64,000 bases of DNA from UBA721 sp002705165 (GTDB lineage: Bacteria > Planctomycetota > Planctomycetia > Pirellulales > Pirellulaceae): contig JBJLEF010000004.1 of NCBI GenBank assembly GCA_045565995.1, positions 496,001 to 560,000 of the forward strand, in the 5' to 3' direction. A model generated the notes under the pieces. It did no database searches. It was given only the letters and a program-made list of their open reading frames with translations, and was not told where the DNA came from. This document shows positions 62,620 to 64,000 of the stretch, in pieces. The position numbers and the translations under genes were made by a program. How positions within the stretch are numbered: the stretch's first letter is position 1; each line of letters opens with the position of its first letter.

Positions 62620-63759
62620 TCAATCGCTTGGAAATCGAATCCTGTCCGCTCCGACCCATTCATCCCATGTATGGTCATCTTCGACATAATGAATAAACCA
62701 CCGCCCTCCGGCCTTACGCATAACTCTAGCTGCGTACCATTCACCTTGCCATTTCACTTCACAGTCCGGTTCGGTGTTGCCCGCACGAGCCGTGGAATCT
62801 CTTCGTGACAAACGCAGTTGCGAATCGGCAAATCTCTTCACTTCCTTTTCAGCATAGTTAAAAAACTCGACAACATAATTCCGGTGCCTATCTTCCACCA
62901 CACCAACAACCCGCCCATAACGCCCGTTAACACGAACGTAGCTAGCTACAGGAAATGCAAGGTTTGGAAAATCAATCATTTCTCCATTCGTACTGCCGAT
63001 AACAAATCCATCGTCTGTACCACCTGAGGAAAAGCCAGTTTTTTGCCCCTCCAAATGAAGCATGGCAGTGTTCACTTCGGAACGCAGTTCGTCAAGCGTG
63101 ATAACTCCATCACGATTCGTATCCATTAATGGCCGACCGGCCAAAGCATCAAGGACACTTTGAGTAAAGGTCCAGTTACCAGTCGAGGTAATTGCTGTCG
63201 TTGCCGAGGTCAAACTAAAACTGGCTACACCTCTTCGCCGAAGTGCTTCGACAGCCAACCGCATTCCACCAGAGTGACAGCAATCACCAAGAAAGACAGC
63301 CTGCCTACCGTTGAAGTTGTCGTGTACTTCATTAGCTAACTCACTCACCATCCACCCAGTCTTCAAATTATCACGTCCTAAAACAACGTCATAATTAGCA
63401 AAGCAAAAGTCATCCCCAGTCTTCCAGCCATGCCCGGCATAATAGATCAGCAAAGTTGAATTAGCGCTCGTGGCCGAGAGCGTGGATTTAATTGTTTGGC
63501 GAATATTCTCAAGCGTAGCCTCCGAATCCAACAACAATGAAATTTGCTTAGGTGGTGTGCCACGCTGGATTAGGAGGTCGCGAAGCTCCCTATCTTTACG
63601 GTGTCTTCTGGGGTACTTCGTCAAATCGGATTCAAACCTTGTCACACCAATAATCACGGCATAAGTATTGGCTGGATCCCAGCTATCAATCGCGTCGGAC
63701 GCCTGCCCCGGTAATAGAACACAGCCTCCCAACACAACCATCAATAACACTCGGTGCAT
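62620..63759 (-). CDS. Secreted caspase-like (C14) protein with EF-hand and Tudor/chromo-like C-terminus
   Basis: Signal peptide about 1-20. The caspase fold (about 30-235) has the catalytic His in YYAGHGW and Cys in GDCCHSGG. An EF-hand-like calcium loop, DTNRDGVITLDEL (about 218-230), sits near the end of it. The last about 110 residues hold two SH3-like barrels: RVNGRYGRVVGVVEDRHRN, and WQGEWYAARVMRKAGG with WDEWVGADRIRF, the latter like a Tudor-knot/chromo-barrel. Likely a calcium-linked protease of the periplasm or surface. Convergent with the channel operon. Confidence 0.82.
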   Translation of the reverse strand: MHRVLLMVVLGGCVLLPGQASDAIDSWDPANTYAVIIGVTRFESDLTKYPRRHRKDRELRDLLIQRGTPPKQISLLLDSEATLENIRQTIKSTLSATSANSTLLIYYAGHGWKTGDDFCFANYDVVLGRDNLKTGWMVSELANEVHDNFNGRQAVFLGDCCHSGGMRLAVEALRRRGVASFSLTSATTAITSTGNWTFTQSVLDALAGRPLMDTNRDGVITLDELRSEVNTAMLHLEGQKTGFSSGGTDDGFVIGSTNGEMIDFPNLAFPVASYVRVNGRYGRVVGVVEDRHRNYVVEFFNYAEKEVKRFADSQLRLSRRDSTARAGNTEPDCEVKWQGEWYAARVMRKAGGRWFIHYVEDDHTWDEWVGADRIRFPSD

Positions 63760-63875
63760 AACCTGCTTCCTCTCATCACTCGCCTCACTTTTCCAACGTT
63801 CTCATATAACATGAACAAGCTCAGTGTTTATATATAAATTCAATCATCTACGGAGTTGCAGACTTCGAAGCCGAA

Positions 63876-63905
63876 TAGGTCGTAACATCTAGAAGTTACG
63901 ACCTA
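63876..63905. promoter_or_regulatory. 11-bp inverted repeat upstream of caspase-like gene
   Basis: TAGGTCGTAAC (63876-63886) and GTTACGACCTA (63895-63905) are perfectly inverted around 8 bases. It lies about 117-146 bases upstream of the caspase-like start at 63759. Possible operator or transcript hairpin; no T tract. Confidence 0.45.
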
Positions 63906-64000
63906 GATGAGGAAAGGCCAATCGAAAGCCTCCCACTTAACGAATCCGTTGAAGCATACCCCCCCCCCCGCATATTCCAACGCCGCATCTTAACGATTTC

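Noticed and set aside
59100..63759. Zorya-like anti-phage system
   Set aside because: The A subunit fits loosely, but the B subunits lack an OmpA-like domain and no ZorC/ZorD/ZorE-type effector is present.
63960..63969. Run of ten C residues at right edge
   Set aside because: A simple homopolymer; could be slippage-prone but lies in no gene.

Overview
This 64 kb window comes from a member of the Planctomycetota. The evidence is the density of planctomycete-type families: DUF1501 or DUF1552 Tat-exported proteins paired with DUF1549/DUF1553 or DUF1592/DUF1588/DUF1585 proteins that carry CxxCH haem motifs (five sets or partial sets), sulfatase-like and PhoD-like proteins, and an orphan pseudopilin. 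I could not fix the genus. I recognised no tRNA, rRNA, CRISPR array, transposase or prophage.

Layout. 1-7 kb: truncated DUF1592-type protein, a sulfatase-like protein with its active site missing, a serine hydrolase/GATase fusion and a PhoD-type phosphatase. 7-11 kb: small zinc-ribbon protein, methyltransferase, HAD phosphatase and DUF3050 protein, with structured intergenic elements. 11-18 kb: esterase, a DUF1549/DUF1553-DUF1501 pair with a stub of a third gene, and two phosphoesterases. 18.8-28.1 kb: DUF2946-like Cys/His protein, an overlapping DUF58-transglutaminase-MoxR operon, then a metal-handling island (His-rich lipoprotein, SO_0444/ArsP-type permease, Fur-family regulator, MerC protein and a second DUF2946-like protein). 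28-44 kb: pseudopilin, three more DUF1501/DUF1552 gene pairs and a DUF188 protein. 44-50.8 kb: unknown protein, ankyrin lipoprotein with a recent internal duplication, a terminator-rich intergenic region, a renalase-like oxidoreductase, a lipoprotein and a di-haem cytochrome. 50.9-56.0 kb: six-gene minus-strand operon with two COG0523 GTPases, an FAD oxidoreductase, a small membrane protein and two paralogues of a family I do not recognise. 56.6-58.9 kb: fasciclin protein, ECF sigma factor and RskA-like anti-sigma factor. 59.1-63.8 kb: zinc-ribbon MotA/TolQ-type channel protein with two ExbD-like coiled-coil partners, converging on a secreted caspase-like protein.

Most interesting: a 17-bp palindrome (TTGCAAT-N3-ATTGCAA type) lies once between the Fur-family regulator and merC, and twice back to back just upstream of the COG0523 operon, 29 kb away. 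This links the two loci into one probable Zur-type zinc regulon. The duplicated unknown family in that operon, with conserved WCWGRD, RPEGN and GFG motifs, is my best candidate for an undescribed zinc-limitation system. The channel/caspase locus at the right end is second.

Functions are inferred from recognisable motifs in the translated sequence only; no database search was run. Several starts were moved from the longest reading frame to a nearer start supported by a ribosome-binding site, gene overlap or signal peptide.
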